A stretch of DNA of 64,000 nt, taken from NCBI GenBank assembly GCA_918244965.1, contig CAKJYC010000006.1, forward strand, positions 36,987 through 100,986, given 5' to 3'. How positions within the stretch are numbered: the first letter of the stretch is position 1; each line of letters starts with the position of its first letter. The stretch is from Clostridiales bacterium (GTDB lineage Bacteria > Bacillota > Clostridia > Christensenellales > CAG-138). This document shows, piece after piece, positions 1-9,175 of this stretch. Under the pieces are notes generated by a model. It did not search any database. It was not told where the DNA came from and saw nothing but the letters and a program-made list of their open reading frames with translations. A program made the position numbers and the translations under genes.

Positions 1-672
1 CTAAGAGCATTAATTGAATTAATCAAGAATGATACACTTTTGAGAAAAGATTTGAAAGCTCAAAATGCAAATATCTGCGATGCGATTATTGAAGGTGTAC
101 TGCAACATTATGGAGTCCCAACAAGATATATAGATTTGGTGGATAATCATTGGGTGGCGCTTTGGATGGGACAATATGAAATGCAAAAAACAAAAAGAAT
201 TGAAGAATATGCTCACTACAAGAAAAGAGCTATCTTAATTGAGAATATTGTGAACGGAGACTATTTGGCAGACAAAAAAGATGATTTATATCAGTATATT
301 CTTTTGTTGGCAATTCCATCTGCATTGGGGAATGAAGGGGTTACCGAAGCAAATGGCTTTTGTCGAGTTGATCTACGACAAGCACTTCCGTCTATTTTTT
401 TAAGACCGCACGCGCAACATGGGATTGTAGTTAGGAGAAAAGGAGAGGATAAAAATAAAGCAGAATTCTATGATATTGCTTCTCAAGTGGTTGGAATTTT
501 AAAGATTAGAATCGATATAGTAGATCGCTGGCTTGGAAACGGAACGCTATTGATGATGGAAAACCTGTTTCCTCCTGCTGCAGTTGATTACGGATATGAT
601 TTGCTATTATCAAGATCAGATATATTTAGCAAGGCTGGTAATGAAAGGTTCGCAATAACCCGGTATTATTGA
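1..672 (+). CDS. FRG-domain protein, 5'-truncated by window edge
   Basis: The frame is open from base 1, so the start lies upstream; 223 residues are visible. FRG domain hallmarks are seen: HYGVPTRYIDL near residue 40, matching the family pattern QHYGxPTRLLDWT, and a later RPHAQHGIVV segment matching the family's R-x-x-x-Q-x-G block. FRG domains are known as conserved domains often found in phage-defence and toxin-like loci; the biochemical activity is not established from sequence. It is followed after 106 bp by a Gabija-type pair on the same strand, which fits a defence island. AT-rich like its neighbours. Function is inferred from family and context only. Confidence 0.8.
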   Translation, partial: LRALIELIKNDTLLRKDLKAQNANICDAIIEGVLQHYGVPTRYIDLVDNHWVALWMGQYEMQKTKRIEEYAHYKKRAILIENIVNGDYLADKKDDLYQYILLLAIPSALGNEGVTEANGFCRVDLRQALPSIFLRPHAQHGIVVRRKGEDKNKAEFYDIASQVVGILKIRIDIVDRWLGNGTLLMMENLFPPAAVDYGYDLLLSRSDIFSKAGNERFAITRYY

Positions 673-778
673 TTGGCAGTGATACGTATTATTCTACAGA
701 GTAATCTTATTATATAAAAAGTAAAAACCACAAACATTGTATAGCCCAGATAACTAGTACTTAACGGAGATAAAGAAT

Positions 779-2824
779 ATGCACATTACAAAGATTCATC
801 TTCAAAACTATAGGAACTTTAGTGACTTTACAATGGAATTTCATAAAGGGTTGAATGTAATTGTCGGTGCGAACAACTCTGGAAAAACCGGATTGCTTTA
901 TGCAATCAAATTGCTTCGTTCACCAAATGATATAACAATTGAGGATTTTAACAAAAACAACCTGATTGATTTTAGGACTAATTACTTGCAAGATGCGCCA
1001 AGTATTATTATTGAATACGATATAACACATACCATTATTGAAGACGATACTGAAGACGAGAGTATTATTAGGTTGCTTCCGTTTTTGGGCGTCCAAGGCT
1101 TTTCTAATGCGCGTCGAGAAGTTGATGGTGTAGTGCGGTATGAAATTGCAGCAAGAATCAGAGCGACATACTCTTTAGATGTAAAGTTTTTAAACGATTA
1201 TAAGACAGAGATTGATAAGCTTACTACGTTCAGCGACTATTATGCGGCTTTATCACGATATGTTGAAAAGCATTATTCATGGACATATACCAATGGAATA
1301 AGCGATACTAAAGCAGATCAGAAAGATGTAACGAGTATTTTTGATATTAGATTTATAGAAGCGGAACGTACCAGTGAAGAAGTAAGAAAAGAAACAAAAA
1401 AAGAAATTGACAAGTTCGTTAAGGATCCTGAACAATTGGTCGCAATAGATGAATTAAACAAAAGAGTTTCAGAGGATCTTAAGACAATACTGAAGACAAC
1501 AATCACAAAACTCGCAGATCTTTTTGGAAATGAAAACAATGATATTGGACTAAAGAAAGGGAATGTTGCAATCTCATCGACTATTAAAGCGAACGTAAGT
1601 GCTTCTGATGCATATATTACAGAGGTGCAAGATACACAAAAGGGGTTTACCGTTCCGATAGACCATAATGGGCTTGGTTACAATAACTTAATAAATATTT
1701 ATATGCTCATTAAGCTTAATGAGATTAAAATAGGTCGCGATTTCAGAATACTTTGCTTGGAAGAGCCGGAAGCACATCTGCATCCTGCAATGCAATACAA
1801 ATTATTCAAATATTTGCGTGATTTGGATAAAAAGGACAAACTAAATCAACAAATCTTCGTTACTACCCATTCAAGTAATATTACAGCTGTGGCTGGATTA
1901 GATAATATGTTTATGCTTGCGTATAATCGTAATCATAAAACCCCTGATTGCGTGGCCCAGAGTCTAAAAAAGCAGTTTGAGCATCCATATACCGAAGGTG
2001 ATTTATTAGAGAAAAGCATCAGCGATAGAAAGGTGGAGGCAAAAAAACATCTATCCAAATTCTTTGATGTCACAAGATCGGACATGTTGTTTGCAGATAA
2101 AGTAATACTTGTTGAAGGTATTGCTGAAAAACTGCTTATGCCTGCATTTATGGAAAAATGCGGAGTACCCTACGAAGATGAGCATATTTCGATTGTTGAG
2201 ATCGGCGGCAAACACTTCGAACACTTCGTTGAATTATTTAACGAAAACAAGGTTAAAAAGAAAGTGCTATGTATCACAGATTGCGATTTCGAGTGGATAA
2301 AGGATGGAAATCTAAGGGCGATTCAAGACTATAAATCTTTTGAAGCTAAGCATATTAAAAAACTACAAACTAATTATACGTTTAATGAGTTTAGAATAGT
2401 AACACAGACACATTATGGCAGGACATTTGAAGATGAATTGTTCTTATCAAACCGCGAAAATGTATTTTTTAAAAAGCATTTGCTTAACTTGGTTCTGCCA
2501 AATCTATTGGTGCGGTTTGTTGAAGAAAATGGTATTGAGTTGCCTAATTGGATAAGTAAAAGAGAAGAATATGATGGGCGAGTAGCAAAAACACTCGATA
2601 AGCTAGTTGACGCTTATATTCGCCGTGTAGATCAATCTGACGAAAACAGCACCCTGTATGGAGACATCATTATAGCAGAAATCTTTTTACACTACGCCGA
2701 AAAACAAAAGGGCGATCTCGCGTTGCAAATACTAACAGATTCGTTATTCACGAATGAAGAAGGTGTTCTGCAACTAAATGTTCCAGCATATATTGCGGAG
2801 GGGCTAACATGGCTGAAAAACTGA
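779..2824 (+). CDS. gajA: OLD-family ATPase with TOPRIM nuclease domain (Gabija GajA-like)
   Basis: 681 aa. Walker A GANNSGKT at residues 30-37, an ABC-type signature-like region around NGLGYNN (about 300), Walker B LCLEEPEAHLHP (about 325-336) and a THSS switch (about 362). These are followed by a TOPRIM domain with ILVEGIAEK (about 443) and the acidic ITDCDFEW (about 500). OLD nucleases of class 2 are encoded in tandem with a UvrD-like helicase; that pair is the Gabija anti-phage system, in which GajA is a nucleotide-sensing DNA nickase. The next gene overlaps this one by 16 bp, as expected. At 681 aa it is longer than typical GajA (under 600), so it may be a divergent subtype. Start is supported by an upstream CGGAGATAA ribosome site. 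Confidence 0.75.
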   Translation: MHITKIHLQNYRNFSDFTMEFHKGLNVIVGANNSGKTGLLYAIKLLRSPNDITIEDFNKNNLIDFRTNYLQDAPSIIIEYDITHTIIEDDTEDESIIRLLPFLGVQGFSNARREVDGVVRYEIAARIRATYSLDVKFLNDYKTEIDKLTTFSDYYAALSRYVEKHYSWTYTNGISDTKADQKDVTSIFDIRFIEAERTSEEVRKETKKEIDKFVKDPEQLVAIDELNKRVSEDLKTILKTTITKLADLFGNENNDIGLKKGNVAISSTIKANVSASDAYITEVQDTQKGFTVPIDHNGLGYNNLINIYMLIKLNEIKIGRDFRILCLEEPEAHLHPAMQYKLFKYLRDLDKKDKLNQQIFVTTHSSNITAVAGLDNMFMLAYNRNHKTPDCVAQSLKKQFEHPYTEGDLLEKSISDRKVEAKKHLSKFFDVTRSDMLFADKVILVEGIAEKLLMPAFMEKCGVPYEDEHISIVEIGGKHFEHFVELFNENKVKKKVLCITDCDFEWIKDGNLRAIQDYKSFEAKHIKKLQTNYTFNEFRIVTQTHYGRTFEDELFLSNRENVFFKKHLLNLVLPNLLVRFVEENGIELPNWISKREEYDGRVAKTLDKLVDAYIRRVDQSDENSTLYGDIIIAEIFLHYAEKQKGDLALQILTDSLFTNEEGVLQLNVPAYIAEGLTWLKN

Positions 2825-4749
2825 CTTCAAATACTATTTTAACAAAAGAACAACTAGAAAACAGTTTTAAGGTTTATGCCGGCCCAGGTGCTGGGAAAAC
2901 ACACTTTCTAGTTGAAAATGTAAAGAATATTGTAACTACACACGAGCTGATTACTAAGAGCCGTTCTCGAAAGGTGGCGTGTATTACTTATACCAACGTA
3001 GCTGTAGATGAGATTAAAAGGCGGTTGCTGGATTATTCTGATTATGTTGAAACAAATACGATACATGGTTTTATTATTGACAATATAATTAAGCCATTTC
3101 AAGAAACATTAAAAGATGTAATCAAATTGGATTTTGGGCTGACACTCAAGAGCAAAGGCATAATATCTTCACAAGTTGAAGGTATTAGTATCTTGCATGG
3201 CGTCGAAAAAGAAGACATCTATTGCTATATAAAGTCGTACAAAAAAGGCAAGTATAAGTATGACATCATTGATTATAGCAAAAAGGATATGGGCGAAGTA
3301 CAAGTGGATAATGCTGCTTTTATCAAAGCGACACTTGAAAAAACAGAATATTCCCCTACCCTCTCTAGCTCAAATAGAATCCAGATAGGCCATGATATTG
3401 CTATAAAGAAGTATGTCTGGGATGTTGTACGAAAACTAACACATAACGAGATTCTTTACTTTGGCTACAGGGTATTGCAGATAAATCCGGCAGCGTTGTA
3501 TGCTATTAGGGTGAAGTACCCTTTCATTTTTGTTGATGAGTTTCAAGACACAAATCCATTACAAACGTTACTGCTGAAACTGATAGGAGAGAAATCGACT
3601 CGCATAGGTGTGGTAGGAGATATTGCCCAATCCATATATAGTTTTCAAGGGGCAAAACCAAGTGATTTTTTAAACTTTTGCATTCACAGAGAAAATGATA
3701 AAATATACTCAATTGATGGAAACAGAAGATCAACTTCTAATATTGTCAACTTTTGCAATTTCATCCGACAGTCTGATACGACAATTCAGCAAACAAGCAT
3801 AAAGGCTTATCTTGATGAAGATAGTAAGAAAAACGCTGAAACAAAGGCTGTTCATTTCTTACTTGGAGATTCTCCTGCTGTAATGGATACCATTGCTGCT
3901 ATAGTATCTGCTGGCGGTGCGGTGCTTACACGTTCGTGGGCTGCAGCATTTAATTATATTCAGGGCATTAATGAGACGCAAACAAAGCTTTTGAAAAAAA
4001 TCTATAACTCGTATTACAACACTTCTATTCAGATTCGAGATGAGATATCAGAGCAGAACAATGTTACATGGGTAAGGGCTTTTCGCTTTATCTTTAGTTT
4101 GTATAACAGCTATTCTTCTGGTTCTTTCATAGATATGATTAGAGCAATCAAAATGGTTGCAGATATTGATATCAAGGCCCTCACTCCAAAGCTGCTTTTT
4201 GAATTCGATAAGCTGGCAACTCATGTTTTCTCTAGAATCACTACACGTTCGTTAACCGTGAAAGTTATTGATTCGTTTAACGATGAAATTAAGAAGAATG
4301 ATTTTGTAAACATTAGGAAACTATTAAACCCCGAGGGATCGTTTGCGATCTGTACTTTTGATGAAGAGGAAAGAGAAGAACGTGTTGAAACTATCAGCAA
4401 GTTAGAGTGGGACACGTCTATTAGACTGTTTACTGAAGTTTTTGCAGAGAAAAGTAAATATATGACAGTGCATCAAGCAAAGGGTCGGGAGTGGGATAGT
4501 GTTATTGTTAGCATAGAACCTGGAAAGTACGATCCAATTAAGCTGCTGAATGTGTTTACCGATCCCCATATAGTAGAGGAGAATTCCTCTGATGAATTTG
4601 TTAGAATGTTCTATGTTGCATGCAGCCGTGCAATTCAAGATTTATATATCCATATCAGTTCTGGATGTACAATGCAACAAATAGAGAGGAGTTTGAAATC
4701 CTTTATTTCAATAACAGGGCTGTATTTCGATTATGAATTTATAAGTTGA
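2809..4749 (+). CDS. gajB: UvrD/PcrA-like superfamily 1 helicase (Gabija GajB-like)
   Basis: 646 aa with the full SF1A motif set. Motif I is AGPGAGKT (24-31), Ia is ITYTNVAVDEI, II is VDEFQDTNP (about 242), III is GDIAQSIYSFQG, IV is GNRRSTSNIVNF, V is VHQAKGREWD (about 553) and VI is RMFYVACSRA (about 602). The start lies inside the end of the OLD-like gene and is preceded by GGAGGGG, so translation is probably coupled. In Gabija the helicase partner recognises DNA ends and is activated with GajA on phage attack. It is longer than the founding GajB (about 500 aa), so the inserted subdomains may be more complete. A housekeeping UvrD is unlikely given the overlap and AT-rich defence context. 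Confidence 0.75.
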   Translation: MAEKLTSNTILTKEQLENSFKVYAGPGAGKTHFLVENVKNIVTTHELITKSRSRKVACITYTNVAVDEIKRRLLDYSDYVETNTIHGFIIDNIIKPFQETLKDVIKLDFGLTLKSKGIISSQVEGISILHGVEKEDIYCYIKSYKKGKYKYDIIDYSKKDMGEVQVDNAAFIKATLEKTEYSPTLSSSNRIQIGHDIAIKKYVWDVVRKLTHNEILYFGYRVLQINPAALYAIRVKYPFIFVDEFQDTNPLQTLLLKLIGEKSTRIGVVGDIAQSIYSFQGAKPSDFLNFCIHRENDKIYSIDGNRRSTSNIVNFCNFIRQSDTTIQQTSIKAYLDEDSKKNAETKAVHFLLGDSPAVMDTIAAIVSAGGAVLTRSWAAAFNYIQGINETQTKLLKKIYNSYYNTSIQIRDEISEQNNVTWVRAFRFIFSLYNSYSSGSFIDMIRAIKMVADIDIKALTPKLLFEFDKLATHVFSRITTRSLTVKVIDSFNDEIKKNDFVNIRKLLNPEGSFAICTFDEEEREERVETISKLEWDTSIRLFTEVFAEKSKYMTVHQAKGREWDSVIVSIEPGKYDPIKLLNVFTDPHIVEENSSDEFVRMFYVACSRAIQDLYIHISSGCTMQQIERSLKSFISITGLYFDYEFIS

Positions 4750-4896
4750 GATAATGGAGTGTTTACCACTCGATATTATTAGTTTTTGGAAGCATCAATG
4801 GATAGGTAAACCAAATATGTTGAATTGTAGTTAATTCTTTATAAATTGATAGTTAGCAAGCTGTGAGCACTCGATAGAAATATACTGGAGGTGAAT

Positions 4897-5877
4897 ATGG
4901 AATATATAGGAACACAATATCGGATTACTATTGATATGCGTGAGCAGTTGAACAAACTTGCGTATCAATGCCTTAAGGACTTTCAGTCTTATCATAATTG
5001 TCATCTGTCAAATTTAAAGGAAGAGAAAGCCTTATATCAATGGTTTTTATTACAATCTAAGGTATTATCGAAAAAATGCAGAAAAATAGAGAAAGCCAAA
5101 GAATTTATTTGTCCTGATGGGATGCAATCGCAATTAGATGGTTTTGAAAAGGCGGTAAGAACAGGGCAGGATCTTATTCGCTATATGTCGCGTAATGTAC
5201 TGGATGTGGACCTTGAGGATAAAATGTTTAGTGATTGGAGATTTTTGCACTTTCATCTTTCTAATCCATATTCATTGCACCCTGTGGACAAAAGATTTCT
5301 AAAAAGAAGCGAGTGTCTACTAATAGCATATGTAGATTATCTTGATGACAGTACGGTTTATTTTCTTCAAATAGTACCGCATATTAAAGATACATGGACA
5401 AATGATAATCTAATTCGTATTCTGGTCGATAATTGGCCAATAATGATGAAGAAATATGTATTTGAAGGGTCATTAACAGCAACAATCAAGGGCAAAGACC
5501 GAAGTTTATTGCGCGAGAACAATATTAATTCGGCAGTAGACTTGGGGGATGGAAGAGTTGTTATTGGCCCAGGATTAGGGGTTACGGGGATTGGAGCATC
5601 AACTGCAGCTGAGCTTAAGAGCATGAATCTAGGAAATAGAGTGCAGTTTATAGAAATGAGTATTGGGGAGAATGTGGATACTGTCGGTGAACTAATCCAC
5701 TGGAAACTTCAAAATGAGCAAACTGCTTATCGGTTGAAATTGGAAAAATTATTAAACGCACATACCGCTTGTTTTCAAGTCGAAGGAACGCCAGCTTATC
5801 TTGGAGTGAATCATAATCAATTCATCGTTGCAGATAATATGGAGGACGCAATTCGAGAATTAGCTTTAAATCGATAA
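4897..5877 (+). CDS. Uncharacterised protein in defence island
   Basis: 326 aa; no family recognised with confidence. The GTG at 4891 is part of the ribosome site (GGAGGTG), so ATG 4897 is the better start. Visible features are a charged, helical N-terminal half (about 1-110), then RFLHFHLSNPYSL (about 112-124), a beta-rich segment containing the phrase LLIAYVDYLDDSTVYFL, and an NWPIMMKKY motif (about 176). A glycine-rich stretch with VIGPGLGVTGIGAS (about 217) is followed by a C-terminal alpha/beta portion. It sits between the Gabija-like pair (same strand, 147 bp away) and a convergent metallopeptidase unit. No signal peptide or membrane segment is seen. It could be a further defence gene or a toxin-like factor. 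Confidence 0.6.
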   Translation: MEYIGTQYRITIDMREQLNKLAYQCLKDFQSYHNCHLSNLKEEKALYQWFLLQSKVLSKKCRKIEKAKEFICPDGMQSQLDGFEKAVRTGQDLIRYMSRNVLDVDLEDKMFSDWRFLHFHLSNPYSLHPVDKRFLKRSECLLIAYVDYLDDSTVYFLQIVPHIKDTWTNDNLIRILVDNWPIMMKKYVFEGSLTATIKGKDRSLLRENNINSAVDLGDGRVVIGPGLGVTGIGASTAAELKSMNLGNRVQFIEMSIGENVDTVGELIHWKLQNEQTAYRLKLEKLLNAHTACFQVEGTPAYLGVNHNQFIVADNMEDAIRELALNR

Positions 5878-6007
5878 CCCGATGGATAGAATGGAGAACA
5901 AGCAGATGTAAACATATAGCAAAATATGATGAATGTTCTAATCATGTAGTTGCGTTATGCTTCATTGTGTTATTTTGAAATAGCGGGCTTTATTCAAGTT
6001 TATTTGA

Positions 6008-7192
6008 TTATAATTGAAGTATTCTATCACGCTCGGTTATGAGTTCTTTTGCGGGAATCCGAAGCTTCAACAATTTACCTAATTCACTAATAATCTGCAA
6101 TAGCCAGCCATCCTCGAGAGACATAAACTCTTGAATCATCTCAACATTGCTATTATATAAATCAATATACTTTTTGTTTTGCGTTGTAACTGCTAAATGG
6201 TTGTCTCTTAATAGTAATACCCGCAGATATAATGAGACCAGAGTTTCCCTTGCGTAGTATTGTTTTTTCCAAATAGTATAATTAGAGGCTTTGATCTGAA
6301 GATATTCAGGTTTGATATCTTGATTTGAAGATACTCTGCTTCCAAATTGAGTCCAAAACTCGATTAGATATGAAAGAGTGTCCAACATTCTTATAACAAA
6401 ATCGTTCATACAAAGGACATCATCGAACAATTCTTCCTGACTTCTCACAGGCGTGAATCCCTGATCAATTTGCATAATCAATGTATGAAGCAACTCGAAA
6501 GATAGAGCATCACAAATCAATTCTTTCCGATATTCCTTATTTGAATCCGAACCAATACTTTTTATCAACTCCTTGGCGTTGATTCCATGAACATTTATTT
6601 TCTCGGCAACACCAGACCTTATCGCACCATGCAAAATGTTGAAAAAATCTTTTTCTTTATAATTAAAAATTTCTTTGCCGTGACTACTGTTTTCGAACAA
6701 TATATGAGATAGTTCATGCCCTAAGGCCAATAATTGACAATACATCAAATCAGTATATGTTGATGAAATCATCAACGCGAAATCAAAGGGCATTTCGTTT
6801 TGTATTCTGCAGTATTGTGTTGCAAACAAGTAAGATAATTCTGGAGCAATATATGTTAGACGCATCGACAAAATTCCATATACATTCAGTTTAAAGACCT
6901 GTTTTGCTTTTTCTTTTTGGTTATTCAAATACAATAGTGACGACATTATGAAATGTTCAAGTATATCCCATTGATAATTGTCCCAAATAATTGTTATATT
7001 AGGGCTTGTATGTACAACTTCGCAAAAAATAGAAGTGCTTGAGATGATATTCAAATCTATACTGATATTGGCTTTAATAAAGTATTTTGTGTTTACTAGA
7101 TGACTAAAAACAGCACGAACTAGTTCTTCGTGTCTTCCCGGCTTTACTGGGATCAATCTCTTTGTAAGAGCGATGTATTCATTCCCTGTCAT
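6008..7192 (-). CDS. Predicted zinc metallopeptidase (HExxH), defence-island associated
   Basis: 394 aa, soluble. A zinc-peptidase helix LALGHELSHILFE lies near residues 154-166 (HELSH = HExxH). About 65 residues later comes ELICDALSFELL (about 226), which fits the third-ligand helix (E-x-x-x-D-A) seen in gluzincin-type peptidases such as M48/M78-like families. The N-terminal half has beta-rich segments, possibly for recognition. It is transcribed directly after a 139-aa membrane-spanning protein with a 2-bp gap, so the two form an operon. Conflict systems often pair a peptidase effector with a small adaptor; that role here is inference. Alternatives are an ImmA-like regulatory protease, although no XRE partner is present. 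Confidence 0.65.
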   Translation of the reverse strand: MTGNEYIALTKRLIPVKPGRHEELVRAVFSHLVNTKYFIKANISIDLNIISSTSIFCEVVHTSPNITIIWDNYQWDILEHFIMSSLLYLNNQKEKAKQVFKLNVYGILSMRLTYIAPELSYLFATQYCRIQNEMPFDFALMISSTYTDLMYCQLLALGHELSHILFENSSHGKEIFNYKEKDFFNILHGAIRSGVAEKINVHGINAKELIKSIGSDSNKEYRKELICDALSFELLHTLIMQIDQGFTPVRSQEELFDDVLCMNDFVIRMLDTLSYLIEFWTQFGSRVSSNQDIKPEYLQIKASNYTIWKKQYYARETLVSLYLRVLLLRDNHLAVTTQNKKYIDLYNSNVEMIQEFMSLEDGWLLQIISELGKLLKLRIPAKELITERDRILQL

Positions 7193-7194
7193 TA

Positions 7195-7614
7195 TTATTC
7201 CTCTAATAGTATTTGTAGCATCTTTGTTACTTCCTCGATACTGTATCCATCGATATTGATATCGCCTCCTTTTGTTATTACAACTCTTCGTGAAACATGG
7301 GGGTCAATTATATCTTTACCAGTCACATTATCTTCCGGTTCATTGAAGCTTTGCTTTTCGGCAAAAATCGTGTTCTTAGAATTTTCCGTTTTCTTTTGAC
7401 TAATAGTATCCTTTTTATATTTTCTATTAGCAAGTACAGTGTAGAAAAAGAAAATGATATCATTTGTTAATTGCGCAAATGAAATAATAATTACGATTTC
7501 ATCAAGATTTAGATTGCCGTGTCGATTTATCACCTCAACTCTTTCAGAACCAAAGAAATCTTTGCACAATTCAAACAGATCGTCGTCTTTTTTGCATCCC
7601 AATACTAGTTTCAT
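7195..7614 (-). CDS. Small protein with one membrane segment, EACC1-like adaptor candidate
   Basis: 139 aa. Ribosome site AGAAAGGAAAC precedes the ATG. A short N-terminal alpha/beta segment is followed by a hydrophobic span (IVIIISFAQLTNDIIFFF, about 44-61), a basic/polar linker (about 65-100) and a C-terminal segment VVITKGGDINIDGYSIEEV. That order resembles the effector-associated constant component EACC1 described in bacterial conflict systems: small, one central hydrophobic stretch, a C-terminal strand pair ending in an 'idG.s.ee' helix. The match is by eye and weak. It is in a two-gene unit with the downstream HExxH metallopeptidase. Confidence 0.5.
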   Translation of the reverse strand: MKLVLGCKKDDDLFELCKDFFGSERVEVINRHGNLNLDEIVIIISFAQLTNDIIFFFYTVLANRKYKKDTISQKKTENSKNTIFAEKQSFNEPEDNVTGKDIIDPHVSRRVVITKGGDINIDGYSIEEVTKMLQILLEE

Positions 7615-7811
7615 AACAGTTTCCTTTCTAATAAAGTTAATTGTAATAGTAGCCTCTCTTAAACTCTTAATTGTGATCTATATTGTGCTTTCAATATGGA
7701 TTTGTGCTTGTCTGAAAGAGACTCTCCATACAATATAATTAACACCGGTGATAGGTGTAATATCCATTACAAAAAAATATATTTTTATAGATCTGTTTGT
7801 CACTTAGACAT
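7615..7811. other. AT-rich intergenic, candidate left ICE boundary
   Basis: 197 bp between the EACC1-like gene's start and the integrase stop. It contains a perfect palindrome AAAAATATATTTTT at 7773-7786 and an ACACC/GGTGT inverted pair near 7742-7758. Integrase genes usually lie beside the attachment site, so an element end is expected here. I could not find a copy of the tRNA-Arg 3' half, or any long match to the right-hand junction at 55.9-56.3 kb, so the boundary is not proven. No gene is seen. Confidence 0.3.
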
Positions 7812-8948
7812 CTATATATTATCATCCGGATCAATCATTCGGTGAACATGCGTATTCAACGAAGCAATTGATTTCTTTGTCCTAAACTGTGACAGATGCG
7901 TATAGATCTTTAAAGTCGTCTCCAGATTGCTGTGGCCCATAAAGTATTGAGCTGACTTCACATCAACGCCGGCATCGTAGAGCATAGTGCAATAGGTGTG
8001 CCGCAGCATCTTTGAGGTGATGTTTTTGATGACCGTCACACGAGGCTTATATTTGGATGCAGGCTTTCCACCTGCAGTTACGTTCAGGTAAGCGAAGTAA
8101 CCTTCCCATGCTCGCTTGTAGGCAGTAGAGCTCATCAGCTTTCCGTCTTTATCCGGAGCGATCAAGCCGTGCTTGCCGTCCAGCTTTTTGAGCGCGTGCA
8201 GCAATATAGAGGGAATGGGGACGTCACGAGTGCCGGCTTTCGTCTTCGGCTTTTTAAGGTATGCCTTGTTGGCATCAATGTCGCGGGCTTTTGTAACATG
8301 GATGACATTGTTCTTGTAATCGATATCGTCCCATTCCAGAGCCAAAACCTCGCCGCGACGTAAACCGCAGTACAGCATTATCATAGCAGCAATGCCGAAG
8401 CGATGCCCTTCCCAACTGCTTGTGATCAGCCGAATCTCATTTTCATCAAGAAAACGAGTTTCCGGTGCTTCCATGCTTACAACCTTTGCTTTCAAAAAAC
8501 AGTTCCTGTTCAGCCAATCATTATCGCAGGCAAAGTCCATAATTGCAGATGCACATTGTTTGATCTTCCGCATGGTACTGGAAGCATAGCCTTGTTCTGC
8601 CATATCGTTTAAGACATTCTGAAGGTTGATCAGGTGCAGCTCGCTGATTTTCAGTTCACCTAATGCGGGCAAAAGATGGTTGTCTAATTCGCATTGCTTA
8701 CGCTTGTGCCATCTTTTAGATAAAGAGGGGAACTGTTTCATCCAGATTTCACTTAAGCGGCGGAAGGTTATATCAGAATGAATACACTTACCGGTAGCGG
8801 CGTCATGCTGCAGTTCGGCTACTTTTCTGTTTAGCTCCGCCTGTGTTGAGGCATAAACGGTTTTTCTGATGGGGGAGCCGTCCTTCTTTCGACCGATGAA
8901 CACACTTTTTTGATACCGACCATCCGCTCTTTTGGTTGCCTTTTTCAT
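7812..8948 (-). CDS. int: Tyrosine recombinase / integrase of the ICE
   Basis: 378 aa. An N-terminal arm-binding region (about 1-55), a core-binding SAM-like domain (about 60-165) and a C-terminal catalytic domain are visible. Catalytic residues are Arg in YCGLRRGE (about 196), Lys in the KTKAGTRD hairpin, Arg316 in MLRHT, His339 in MGHS and Tyr349 in KIYTH. Odd: in the usual HxxR box (H-x-L-R) the His is replaced by Lys313 (SKMLRHT). Family role is excision and integration of Tn916/Tn1549-like elements with an excisionase. The start codon overlaps the excisionase-like gene's stop by one base (TAATG). The 3' end faces the presumed left end of the element. Confidence 0.92.
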   Translation of the reverse strand: MKKATKRADGRYQKSVFIGRKKDGSPIRKTVYASTQAELNRKVAELQHDAATGKCIHSDITFRRLSEIWMKQFPSLSKRWHKRKQCELDNHLLPALGELKISELHLINLQNVLNDMAEQGYASSTMRKIKQCASAIMDFACDNDWLNRNCFLKAKVVSMEAPETRFLDENEIRLITSSWEGHRFGIAAMIMLYCGLRRGEVLALEWDDIDYKNNVIHVTKARDIDANKAYLKKPKTKAGTRDVPIPSILLHALKKLDGKHGLIAPDKDGKLMSSTAYKRAWEGYFAYLNVTAGGKPASKYKPRVTVIKNITSKMLRHTYCTMLYDAGVDVKSAQYFMGHSNLETTLKIYTHLSQFRTKKSIASLNTHVHRMIDPDDNI

Positions 8949-9175
8949 TACGATGAACCTCCTTTTTCATGCGCTTCAAGCCACTTGAGTAGTTTTTCTC
9001 TGCGAACAAATCTCCTTGAGCCGATCTTGATGGCAGGGAAACCCTTCGCATAGAACAGATTATAAGCAAAGGATCTTGAAACTTTGAGGATGTCGGCAAC
9101 ATCTTCTGCAGATAAAATCAAAGGAATTTCTTCCTCGCGGTAATATGTTTTAGGAGGGGTCTGGTCTTTCATCAT
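8948..9175 (-). CDS. xis: Excisionase-like helix-turn-helix protein
   Basis: 75 aa. The segment LSAEDVADILKVSRSFAYNL is a MerR/excisionase-type HTH, followed by the wing GSRRFVRREKLLKWLE typical of HTH_17 proteins next to integrases. Role by family: DNA-bending directionality factor that favours excision. The start overlaps the upstream sigma-like gene's stop (ATGATG context, with GAGGAACC as ribosome site) and its stop overlaps the integrase start, so the three are translated as one unit. Confidence 0.85.
   Translation of the reverse strand: MMKDQTPPKTYYREEEIPLILSAEDVADILKVSRSFAYNLFYAKGFPAIKIGSRRFVRREKLLKWLEAHEKGGSS

Noticed and set aside
7742..7758. ACACC/GGTGT inverted repeat as the left attachment core
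   Set aside because: No matching copy at the right-hand junction, so it cannot be called an attachment site.
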